NCBI GenBank assembly: GCA_021399435.1
Contig: JAJTUP010000004.1
Span: 1,984,001-2,048,000, forward strand
DNA: 64,000 nucleotides
Source of the DNA: Diaporthe sp. PMI_573
Lineage: Eukaryota > Ascomycota > Sordariomycetes > Diaporthales > Diaporthaceae
Reading direction: 5' to 3'
Positions within the stretch are counted from its first letter, which is position 1, and the number at the start of each line of letters is the position of its first letter. The notes below the pieces were generated by a model that worked only from the letters and a program-made list of their open reading frames with translations, had not been told where the DNA came from and did not search any database. Both the position numbers and the translations under genes were made by a program. Positions 36,284 to 47,276 of the stretch are shown here, piece after piece.

Positions 36284-36764
36284 CACAGACGTCGGCCCAC
36301 CTCGACGACTATCCACCCCTCTTCCTCGACACCTCAGAAACAACCATTCAGGACCAAGAGTCGACATCGCCGTTGAACCAAGTCAACCGAGCTATTGCGC
36401 AACCGCGACATTCCTGTGTCGCACCGATTACCCGTCACCGGCCACCCGTGAAATCCTTCAAGTTGGCTGCACTCGCTTCTTCCCGAGCTTCATTCACCCG
36501 TTCGCTCCATAGCCCCGCTTTCTGGGCATATATTGGAGTGAACAAGAAACCACCTTAACTGGAGGCTACGCACCAGAATCACAGCAGTTTTGACAATCAT
36601 CTGATCCCACCCGGTCACCCGACACCTCCGCCTCGACACCCGTCCAGGCCGGTGGTATACCTGCCCCAACCAGGGGTTCAATCGTTCGAAGCCCTTCGTC
36701 GCGGGCGGCAGAGTGCCGTTAGCTGCCGTCCGCTCAGGTCATCTTCGTCGACCGCTAAACAAGG

Positions 36765-36788
36765 ATGGGAATGGGGATTCACCCTTGA
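36765..36788 (+). promoter_or_regulatory. uORF 2 in the CorA transporter leader
   Basis: ATG at 36765 opens seven codons (MGMGIHP) and stops at 36786-36788, about 120 nt before the main ATG. The distance would allow reinitiation. Translation is inferred from position alone. Confidence 0.4.
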
Positions 36789-36909
36789 GTCAGCGATCGG
36801 GCTGCCCAGGGCCGGACGTGTGAGAGAAGAGTAAAGGAGATATATTTACGGAGCAACACTTGTAATATTGGAAAGGAAATCCGAGAAAAGGCCATCAAAG
36901 GCAGTCAAG

Positions 36910-38815
36910 ATGTCGGACCACGAAGAAGTCCTGGACACGGGCTACGAGACCCCGATCCCGGAGCTGGATGACCACCGTCATCAGCACCAGAGCCCCTCGA
37001 TCTCGCGGGACGAGCGACCGCGTCGGGGTACCTTCGACTCCCAATTCGGCGGCCGACGACCCTCTGGCTCCGATGCCTCGAGGAACGCACTGCCTCACCC
37101 CAGCATTCGCGTCCGCGACTTCGAAGAAGCCGTCATTGATGATGAGGCTGGTGAGATCTCGCCCATGGGCCGACGCCAGCGGCGAGGCACAGTGGACACG
37201 ACGGCCTCGTCGCGAGAGCCATCCCCGCCTAACTCGGTCAAGGCGTTCGCGCTCGCCCGCCGCCCGCCCGCGTTGTCCTTCTCGGAGCAACGACCGGACA
37301 ATGCGGAGCTGCAGCGGACCATGTCAATTACCAGTCGCCACAGCCACCGGAGTAAGTCCCGCACTGTGAAAGACAGCGACGTCGCCAGCGTCAACACGAA
37401 CAGATCTGCTGCCGAGGAGGACGTCTGCTTCCCCCATGGGAACCGTGATGGTCCAAACTTTTATGTTGACTTCGAGTTCCTCGAGGACTTCATCCGGTCG
37501 CAGAGATATGACCGCCTCTCATCCGACGCAAGGGAGTTTGCGGACTTGCGCCCGCAGACAACGAAGGCAACGAATGGCGGACCAGCGCAGATGGCTACTG
37601 CGGATGGGGACATCATCGAAATGCCATCAGGGTCTTCGATCCAGGAGGAGAAGGTCAAGGCAGAACCAAGGCAGGCCGTGGCAGACAAGATTCCTGCCCA
37701 GCGATTCAGTTTCTTCTCCTCGGCCTGGGACCAGACCATTCACGCGGCGGATCTAGAAGACCTAGCCCTGCCAGGCGAGGAGCTGCGGAGCCTCTTCACC
37801 TTCCCGAATGACGGTGAAGACTATGTCTGGTGGCTGAATGTGAACTGCCCCACGGATGACGAGGTGCGCGCGATCTGCAAGGCGTTCGGCATTCATCCCT
37901 TGACAGTTGAAGATATTACGACACAAGAAGCCCGCGAGAAGATCGAACTCTTCAAGTCCTATTACTTCGCGAATTTCCGATCCTACATGGCCGTGTACGA
38001 CGAGGACGGCGACCGAGAATTTGAGCCATTCAACATGTTTGTGATCGTGTTCCGCGAGGGGATCCTCAGCTTCAGTCACACCTTCAACTCGCACGCCTCC
38101 GATGTCCGTCAGAGAATCTCAACATTGAAGGACTATGTTGATCTTAGTGCCGACTGGATTTGTTATGCCATTATGTGAGTCGTGGCTCGATAGCTCTCCT
38201 CCGGCGATTCTTGCTAATCTTGACAATAGCGACAACATCGTGGATAACTTTGGTCCGGCAATCACTGAAGTGCAGAATGCGGCTGACGCACTCGACGATG
38301 ACGTTTATCGAGCCCGGCCCGACGATGAAGAGAACCATCCCTTCCTGCCAAGGCTCGGTCATATCCGCAAGAACATCATGGGTCTGATGCGTCTCCTTGG
38401 AGGTAAAGCCGATGTGCTCAAGGGCTTCACCAAGCGCTGCAACGAGAACTATCAAGTCACTCCCCGCATGGAAGTCGGCCTCTACCTTGGCGATATCCAG
38501 GATCACGTCGTAACCATGATGAATACGTTGGGACACCTCGAGAGGATGTTGTCGCGAGCGCACAGCAACTACCTAGCGCAGCTAAGCATCGACAGCATCA
38601 CTCAGGGTACGCGAGCCAACAAGGTTCTTAGTAAGATCACGTTCCTCGCCTCTATCATTGTGCCTCTGAACGTGGTCACTGGTCTTTTCGGCATGAACGT
38701 GCCGGTCCCGTTCGGAGACCCTGGGAACTTGACGGCCTTCTTCTGTATCCTGGGTGTCTTGATCGCCTTCTCGATCATCTGCATCCTCGTGGCCAGGAGG
38801 CTTCGCTACATATGA
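36910..38815 (+). CDS. CorA-family magnesium transporter, Alr1/Mnr2-like
   Basis: Membrane Mg2+ channel of the fungal CorA branch (Alr1/Alr2 at the plasma membrane, Mnr2 at the vacuole). The model is join(36910..38174,38230..38815), 616 aa. The N-terminal ~200 residues are acidic and Ser/Arg-rich, like the cytosolic extension of Alr/Mnr2. The conserved cytosolic domain includes YVWWLNVNCPTDDEVRAIC and FGIHPLTVEDITTQEAREKI. The C-terminus has two membrane helices; the first ends in the invariant pore motif GLFGMNVP, with GMN at about residues 576-578. The single 55-nt intron interrupts an Ile codon in AIIDNIVDNF. The start is the first ATG in frame (aagATGtcg). The protein is shorter than yeast Alr1 or Mnr2. 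Plasma-membrane or vacuolar location cannot be decided. Confidence 0.93.
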
Positions 38816-39247
38816 TGAAAGCTCGGCCGGCCTTGGTGTTGGAAAGATCGATGGTTTGCTTGTTGTTTGGCTCTTGTTCGCACAGTTTTACAGTGTTTCA
38901 CCTCCGCCTATGTCAAGACAATGTTGGTGCTAATGGGTGGTTGTGGATTTGTTACCGTTTCGGGTGGCCAGTTTTCTTTTCTTCGTTCCGCACTGGGCTA
39001 CTGGCTTATATGAATAGACTAGATGCGGTATTGGGTGTAGACCGGATAGTATTAAAAGAAAACTCATTCGCAAAATTCGAACCGTCCAATTCCTGCTGAT
39101 GTCAGCCGTGCTTGATGCTTTCCACATTATCTGTTGCCTTTCCCAGAACTAATTTCCCAGACTAGATCTCGCCAAACGTTGTATTCACGTACGACAATTT
39201 ATGTGAAGCCCTCGAGCCACAGAGTATGCGGAAGCATGTGTTGCAAC
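38816..39247. other. Convergent 3' intergenic region
   Basis: 432 bp between the stop codons of the CorA gene and the small minus-strand gene. It contains only 3' flanks; nothing else is visible. Confidence 0.5.
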
Positions 39248-39866
39248 TCATGAAGAGGGTTCACCCAACTCATCCTTCAGATAAGCATATTTCTCCTCGT
39301 CCGCTTCCCAATCATCGTATGTCTGATTATCTGCAACACTGCCGTCAGTCTCATGCTCAAGCATGCAAATTATCAAGGTGGGAGCGGCTGTGGACAGGCG
39401 AAAAGAAACTTGCCCCTGAGAATAGGAAACGGCAGCGAGGTAGCCAGGTGAATGAATACACATATACGCCGACACAAACAAGCAGACTGGGGAAGTTGGA
39501 CTTTTAGAATCACTCACCCCAGGCAGGGAACTTGGCCAGGTCGGAGAACCTCTTGGCCATGGATAGGGCGCATGCGAGTCTCATGGTTCCCTTTGGCATG
39601 TAGATCTGGTGGGTGACGCCGTCGTCGTCGTTGTAGCTCATCATGTTGCACTCGACGCTCTTGATCGGGGGATGAGGGACTCTAAGCCCTGGGCCCGGGA
39701 GCGTATTTTCCTCCTTGCGGCTGCTGGCTGCCTCGACGTCTGTCTGTGTTGTCTCCGTCGCCTTATATCCTGGGCTGGCTTTGGTCGATGATGTTGCTGG
39801 GACATCATCCTCGACATTGGGACGGTCTTCGATGTGAGTCTCCGGGCTTTGGGTTGAGGTTGGCAT
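39248..39866 (-). CDS. Small acidic protein of unknown function
   Basis: The model is complement(join(39248..39330,39518..39866)), 143 aa. It starts at an ATG in a 116-codon exon; a GTGAGT donor at 39517 and a TTGCAG acceptor join it in frame to a 27-codon second exon. The N-terminal half is Thr/Ser/Glu-rich and probably disordered. The middle (GLRVPHPPIKSVECNMMS, then DGVTHQIYMPKGTMRLACAL) looks folded, and the tail is strongly acidic (YDDWEADEEKYAYLKDE). There is no signal peptide or membrane helix. I do not recognise a family. Support is the fitting intron, the smooth change in composition across the junction, and convergence with the CorA gene. It could be a fungal-specific gene; expression data would settle it. 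Confidence 0.5.
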
Positions 39867-42800
39867 GCTGGCGGTCTCTAGGAATTGATGCGATATTTTG
39901 CAATCTTATTGGAAATTCAACACAGAAATTATACTAATTTATATTGCCATAATAGAACTATTCATGTGACGAAGATATCCGGATGGATTGCACAAAGCTC
40001 CAGGCAGCAGCGCGCGGGAACAGCAGCTAGTGACCTCATTTGTCGTACCCTGCTGCGGACTAGATGTAAGACGGGTTGGAGTTCATTCTGAATCAACTGT
40101 AAGTATTAAATTACATTCTCGACTCGAAGAAAGGATTTTCCCTTGTGCTGATCAGACAAAAGGATGGATTGAGAATTCGGCATGCCTTTGGGGCAGATTC
40201 TAGCCCTGCTTTGCAAACGACTTATCCTGACGTACTGGAAGGAATTCGAAATCCCTTGACCCGATACACGTCCTAGTTCACAGCCATCACAATATTCCGT
40301 TTACGTGGTTCCGTACTCTTGGGTAGCTGTTGAACGGTATAGGCAGCAAGAGGTGCTCCTCTCTGGTTCCGCCGTGGCCTGAGTAACTCAAGTACTGCCA
40401 ACCACGGTGACAAGTTCTCGTGTTCCGGGCCGTTCGAGGCACAATTGAACAATATTTCCCGTCTCCTAGCAAGTAAATGAGCTTCGCCCCATCGAAGAGA
40501 ATATGAATACGCTGCATAAACTCATCCCCGAAGCTTCCGGTAGCATAACCATGGACCGAGCTCTTGCCCACAGATCTCGTGTTGACATCTACTTTGCATC
40601 TAACATCAAATGTTTGATCAGTGTGCTGAATGTGTGATGGATACACTGGGCCTCATTTACCCAGTTTTTCTCCCTTCGACGCAGAGTCTCAAGGCCACGA
40701 CGCATGTCGTAGGGCGAGAGCCGTTGTGATCGACGACTCATCATCCTGGCTCCTCAGTCCGCCCGGATCTCCGGTAATCTCGAGAACTCCTCGGCGACCC
40801 CTCCTGTCAATTGCGGCGCTGCTCGGGATACGGACGGGGTCTGGAGCACCGCCATATCCTGCCGCGTCGAACCCAGTTGTGATTGCCTTCGTCTTTCTGA
40901 AGCCTAGTCAAACAGGGTTCCGACGGCTCTGGATCTTGAAGTTGGGGGACGAGCCCTGACTCGGCGCTGAACGAGTTCAACCCCGGCATGCCATGCCTGG
41001 CAACAATTGCTCTTGGTATTCAGAGGCTGAGTGAAAACAGTGCCGGGCTACCAAGTCGAGGCAGAGAAACTGCACGACGCCTACTCTGAAGCAATCGTCT
41101 CTGGACCCTGGCCGCAGTTGACCAGCGTTGAGTTCAGATGTTCCATGGCCCTGGCCGAGCCTCATATATCCTGCACTTGCATGATAAATGAAACGCAAGG
41201 AACAGGCGGCGGTTCGAATCCGTGATATAGCGTTGGATTGGTCCTTGCCATTTGTCAAAGCTGGCTTACCAACGATACTCTCCGCCAGACCAACACTGTC
41301 CCCTTCTCTCGTGTCCACGTAAAGTTCTTGACGGAAAAGGTGCTTATTGAATCTAACACACCTTGCCTACCGGACTGAACCATGCACATCTTTTTTTCTT
41401 AAAAAAAATATCCACCTCTTTTTGCAAGGGTGTCGTGGCAGATACATGGTAGCAATACGGCCTACAAGCATGGGGAACGTTACTCGCAAGCAAACCATCA
41501 CGGGGTCCGTGTCCGGAAGAGATTCCGGAGCGTTGCCCCAAAAGTTTGAACCTCAGCCCCAAATATTGAAGGGACATCTCCGCACAACCCTCCCGGACCG
41601 GCCAATACCGTCGAATTCTCGGTCTCGGAAATACTGTGTCAGTGCCGCTATTGTTGCCGTCGTACGATTCTTCCTCCCGGTTTCAGGCAGCAAGGAGGAT
41701 ATATGCGATTCTGCTATGCCGGGCCCCATATACTGAAATCAGCACTTACGACCGGCTATTATCTTACCAACAGCAAGACTTCTTCCAAGGACATTGGCGG
41801 GTAGCAGCCGATGATGTTGCAACACTGGCAGCGTCTGACCGAGCAACGTAACCCAACGCTGTGACCAAGCTTCTGTAATCAATCAAGGACTGGGGGTGCC
41901 GAGCTAGAAGCAGAGGAAGCCCATGGTCCGGGTCCCTTGAAAATTTTTGACGGAAAAGCGAATTGCCTACAGTAGTAAAGCAAGCTCCGCAGAGCATGGC
42001 CTCTACCACGGTAGGATCTCGTGACAAGCCATTCAACCCTCTCGACTCACCTGAGCAACTCCCGAGCATTGCCGGGGGGTGGCACGCCTGGGTGGTTTCA
42101 GCGAAGACCTCAGAATATTGTTGGGACCCAAAGTCACCAAGTGCCGCCGATCTCTTCGGCCTAACGAAGCGCGAAGATGAGGCATGTTACAGGCAACGCT
42201 GGCCAAACAGAGGCTTGCATGCCTGGTCGGTCCGGCTCACCAAGCCATCGACCATCGAGCGCGACCCCCCGGAGGCGGCGAGTGCCACTGTAGCAGCCAT
42301 CCCTAGCGGTAACATGTGAAGAAAGAATTGGTGGGCCCCCGCCGTCCCGAACAATGGCTTTCGACGTTGTCACCCAAGGAAAACTATGGCGAACATTAGC
42401 GGGCTGCCGTCAACTTAGCGCCAGGGGAGCACAAGAGGCGTTTTAGGGCGAGAGAGGATCAGGTTAGCCTTGCAACGAACATCGAGTCGGTCCTCCGGGG
42501 AATTGTTTGTTGAAGAGGCCAATTTTCCTTGGTGCTCGAAATGGTGGGTTTTACCTACTTGCCTACTGCACCTCGCCGTGCAGGCTGGCCGCCGGCAGCA
42601 GGCGCGAGCAAGGAGAAGCGTTGTTACGAGCCCCGCTTGCGAGATGTTGGGGAAGGACCTGCGCCGGGAAAATGGCCTGCGAGACTCGATCGATATCAGA
42701 GCCCGCCGCCGGGTGCATCCCAGCCCAGGCAGTCTCGCCCGGAGAACGACTGTGGGTCCTGGGACCACCATGGCTTGCGCTGGGCGTGATCCCGTCCCCC

Positions 42801-43755
42801 GTTGCAGACTCGCAACGGCTTGGACCACCCCTCGTGCTTGTCAGGAACCTGGACAGGCAGCCCATAACATCGATGGCGTCCCGAAGCGGGCGAGCTCGGG
42901 ACGTCGTGCTCACCTCCAATGATCCCTGTCCACGGGAGCAGAACCTCGCCCGGGCAAGTTATAGATGGGGCATACGAGTTCACGGGTGACCAACGTGCGG
43001 TAGGACGCACAACCCGTGTAGACAATTACGAAGCTCGCGAGATGGTCCATCCGTCTATGGACATCTGTCATCTTCTTTCGACATGAGAGACGTCAGCGCC
43101 ACGAGAGCTGAAGGTCCTGGTTGTCGTGTTATGCAGCAGCAGCTGCATGTGTGCAGCATGCGCTGGTGTGTACTTATGTGTACTTATGTCTAGGCGCATA
43201 TGTCGTGTCGCCCTGGTTTTGTCACACCGGTAGACGGCCGCCTGCTGTCGTACTACCAGCAATATGGCCGGGGACTGATGCTGCTGCTTCTCTTGGTTCC
43301 AAAGTAAGACATTTAGCGAGCGAGATCCAACATGGCGGGACCGCAGAAGGATTCGAGCAAGGCAGCATGCGAGATTTATTGTGGCAATGCCGCTTCCCCT
43401 GCGCGTCAGGACATTGTCATTTCTGGACGAGATGCTGCGACGCCCTTGTGCTTTACATAGACAGATACCTGGTCCAACGTCCGTGGCGTCCTTGCTCTCA
43501 TAACAAACACATTGTCTCCGGGATTCTGAGGCTGCAGACATGCGCTGCAAGTCATCTGGGGTTGGACGCAAGGCCTACAGTTCTCGTCTTCTCTTCTTTC
43601 CTCGTGTTGATCAGTGACTGGTCATAAAAGTCCAGGCAGAGTCCTCATGGCCGGAACTCATCTGCAGCCTGCAACCTGCAGCCCAGCTCCCAGCTGGTCC
43701 CAGCCAACCCCTTCCACCCCCACCTTCACCCCGGGGAGGGAGAGCACCTGCTGGA

Positions 43756-43782
43756 GGCCCAGCAGGCCCAGCAGGCCCAACA
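43756..43782 (+). repeat. GGCCCAGCA 9-bp tandem repeat
   Basis: Three tandem copies, the third with one change (GGCCCAACA). It lies in the gene-poor tract and generates a short Gly/Leu-rich frame on the minus strand. Confidence 0.75.
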
Positions 43783-46767
43783 GGTCCGAGGGGACCTCTC
43801 TGGAGGTGCCTGGTGGAGCAGCGGGGATTCCAGGCTGGCGACCTCCGAAAGGCCCCGCTGGTGCCCACATTGCACCCTGCCAACCTGCGTAGTCGAGTGC
43901 TCTTGGCTCTTGCCACTTGCCGGCTTGCAAGGACAGACGAAGCGGGCCTATGGGGCTTTGCGAATCCTAACAGCACGGTAGGAGCAGGGCTGCAGGAGGG
44001 AGACGGGGACGAGGACTGGTCCAGGCGGCAGCCAGGGACGCGGGCGGGCGGGCGAGCGGGCAGCTTGGCGGCTATCTTTCGATAGCTGAAGAAACAAGGA
44101 AGATGATCGGCCTGTCGGCCTGTCTACCTGTCGTGGCACGGGGGCCTGATAGGCCAGACAGATGCGTGTGGTCTGCAGGTGAGTGGGATAATCTCCACGG
44201 AGGAGGGGAGAAGTGAGACCCTCCCACGCAGCTGCCACGCCTAAATCAATCAGTGAACGAATCCTCTTTGGTCGGTTGCTCTCCCAATCGCGCGCATGCA
44301 GGGGCCGCAAAAGGCTAGCAAGCCACAATGACTGGACCCTGTCCTGTCAACTCGCACAGAGAAGCCGTCGGGGACGAGCAGTTACATGGGTGGTGGTGTC
44401 CTCAGGTCGTATTGCAGGCGCCTGGCGTGCATGTTCATGTAGGCCTGGTAGGCTAGGCCGTGACCAGGCTGCCCAGGACGTCGGAGGGGAGGCTTGGGAG
44501 GCCAGGGAGGGTACGGGCCTGGGCATGGAGGATCGCATATCCTTGTTAAGCTTTGCTTTCAGGCTGTTTGGTTGGGCCGGTCTGGAGTCGCAGCGACGTA
44601 ATACCACTCACTTGCTGGGAAGGCATACTGTGGTGTCGATGTTTGCCGGCGTCTGTGCTGAACTCGCCCGGTGCCAAACCCTGCAGGAGGGAGGGCACTA
44701 CGGGCAGGGCTTCCTTCCCGGGAATCTGCGAACACTGGCCGCCGCATGTCTGGCCAATTTCAGCAGGCACTTGGTATTCGGCTTTCCCAGACCTGACCCG
44801 TCATAATGAATTACTGTGTACAAGCAATAACACGATGGGAATTTCCCGAGACACCGGGGAATTCACTGCACATTGCTCACGGGGCAGCCGTGCTCGCGTA
44901 CAACTGCACTGGCACAACGGCAGCACGGCAGCATGACAACATTGCAAAGTGGCAGGTATTGTCCTCGCCACCTGCAAGTGGAATTGTGACGCGCAAAGCT
45001 TACTACTGTATGATACTCTACCTACGTAGGTAAGTAAGTACTGTACTCTACGTCGCTCCTACTGTGCAGGTGGAATTCTGCCAAGGTAGGTACCTATGTA
45101 CATACTTAGGCCGCAGTACCTTTCGCTCCTGGCGAGCAAAGGTCGTCATGCTGACGCCTCCCGACCTACCATAGTCAGCTAGTCCAGGCAATCCGCCCTC
45201 ACACTTGTGCCATGCATGCCGGGTTCATCTCCACCAGCACTTGCTTAGACTGAGGACGGATCTGACTCCTGCTGAGCGCGCCTGTAGTCCCCGACTTCGT
45301 GCCTCCTCCGACGTCACACAACGGCTGATGGAGGGTAGGAACCAGGACGACGGGTCCGAACAGCTCCCTTGTCGGCTCGCCGGCTCGATGGCCCCCCCGA
45401 CGAGAAGAAAATGCGCTCAGCAGTGCGATTTCAAAGGTCTGACGCGGCATGCAGGACCGCCTCGGTAGCATTCCAGACCAGCACTACACTGTTTTCATGT
45501 CCTCTTGTCCCGGATCGCAGAGCACACGTTAGGTCTAAGGACCGATTGTGCACAAGGCTCACCCCAGCGCCGGCGCCTCGTCCAAGGCAAGAGTTGCGCG
45601 TCCTGAGCATATGTCCAAGGCACGAGGAGCTTGCAGGACAGGATACGAACCGCGAAAGGGCCGTGGCCCGACTCGGCCCCACAAGGACTCACTCTTGAAC
45701 GATGCCGCTTTTCTCGCGGGACCAGCAGCCTCCACCGGCTGGACGGGCAGATATCACTACCAACAAAACCACGCACACAAAAAACATCCGTGTGCAGACG
45801 TTGTCATCTGAAACATCTACGCTCAGAGCGCTGACCCTGTCATCGCGTGTCAAATCGGCACCCGGATGATTGGACGAACCGCCGAGATGCCAATCACAGT
45901 CCGGCCTTCCAACTGTTCTTGTGTCAGGGCACGCCTTGGCGAACATATCATTTGGCGATGACTATCGAAAACTCCGCAGCTGAGTCGTAAGATGCTCGCT
46001 TTTCGTGATCGCCCTCTGATCTGGGCACCGGCGCTACGGTGGAAATCCACGCCTGCCCGTATCTGCTGAAGGTTTGGTTGAGGCGAGCATCAGGACCACG
46101 GATCGATCGTGCTACACATCAGAGCGTTATGGATGTCCAAATCTTCCGTACCATTAGCCGGCAGGATCAGCAATAGCCTCAGGCGCGTGCTGGGTCCCTG
46201 CAAACCCCCGTGTCCCCTCCCACCATTCCAGCCTCACTTCGCTGGCCCAAGAAAGGAAAATTGAGGATCTTGTCCCTGATCGCCGCTCTTGACTGTGGGC
46301 TTCTCACATGATGGGGAAAAGCTCCGTAGGGTTCCAGGCCAGGCCCATTATCCCCTGAGCTCTTGTGTTGTGGAGTCTCCGGCTGCCGGCAGGGGACAAT
46401 GGTGCCCATCAGCATCGCACGGTGTCGGGCGGCGTTGTCAGCCTCCCCGTCGTCCAGCTCCCCGTTCGAAGATCCAAACACACGACTCGGAAACATATCG
46501 ATATGAGCGCTGTCGATCCCGCCCGATGCCTCTCGCTCTGTTGAGCATCAGTACTATGCTTGACTGATCAGCGCGACGTGGCCATGGGGCAGTCCGTGTG
46601 GTGCAACCGACAGGGCGTCTTACACGGGATAGTCGAACGCGCAACGCTCGAAGGTTCGCAAAACGATTTGTCATGGTGCAAGAAGGCCGGGCAGGTTGAG
46701 TCAAGTCAACTGGTACTGCGTGGTAGTGTCGCACCTCCGTGGCTTGCCGTTCGCGTGAGGCACATAC

Positions 46768-47276
46768 GCAGACAAGACTGGCCTGTGGACCCGCACAAAT
46801 ACTGTCGGGCATCAGCATCATGAGCTCAATGACTGAATCGAAAACAGCCATGGTCCGCTCTTCTCGGCTGTTGTCCCGCCGCAAGTGGCTCATCCATAGC
46901 TCTAGCATCTCGGACGGGTTCTCCCTGTCTGACAGACAGTTCTTGTCTGCTTGTTGACCTCAAAAGGGAAGACGGTTAGATGAAACTCTGCGAAGGGGAC
47001 AGCTCCCTGGAAGCTATATCAAACCCTGTATTTCAGGGACACCCGTCGGCATCTTACACAGTAGTACACATCCACCCGCCTTGACCTCATCACTGCCTAG
47101 TTTGCCATAATATCTCGCAGCATGGGAGACCAGTCCCCAAACAAATCCATCTCACTTTCTGTGCATGGCCGTAAGCTCGGACTCAACACACTGTAGAGCG
47201 ACACCGCCATGTTGATCTTCGACGAGCCTGCATGGCGAGAGAGCAGATGCAGCGTGATCTCACCTCGGAGTCTCTG
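46768..47276 (-). pseudogene. Unrecognised coding-like fragments, possibly a decayed gene
   Basis: Two adjacent minus-strand segments read like protein. Segment A (47276-47097) gives 59 codons ending in TAG, including EITLHLLSRHAGSSKINMAV and MDLFGDWSPMLRDIM. Segment B (46959-46768) gives 64 codons, including ENPSEMLELWMSHLRRDN and RTMAVFDSVIELMMLMPD, and ends at a good GTATGT donor. Both have a plausible helical pattern and lack long low-complexity runs. I could not join them or their surroundings into one frame with credible introns, so decay or missed exons are both possible. Chance openings remain a real alternative. Confidence 0.2.

Larger units (their letters stand above)
35142..36909. 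other. Divergent promoter region and long leader of the CorA gene
   Basis: 1.77 kb between the SPC1 and CorA start codons. From about 35950 to 36909 the plus strand is pyrimidine-rich and has only three ATGs, all within two short uORFs (36221-36283 and 36765-36788), so most of it is probably CorA leader. A homopolymer of nine C lies near 35351. No other gene is visible. Confidence 0.5.

Noticed and set aside
41150..41235. Possible tRNA: GGTTCGAATCC at about 41212 resembles a B box
   Set aside because: No A box at the right distance upstream, and flanking bases do not form a T stem or acceptor stem.
41690..41880. Apparent two-exon minus-strand fragment with GTAAGA donor and TTTCAG acceptor
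   Set aside because: The implied intron is only 35 nt, below the usual fungal minimum, and the frame breaks soon after it.
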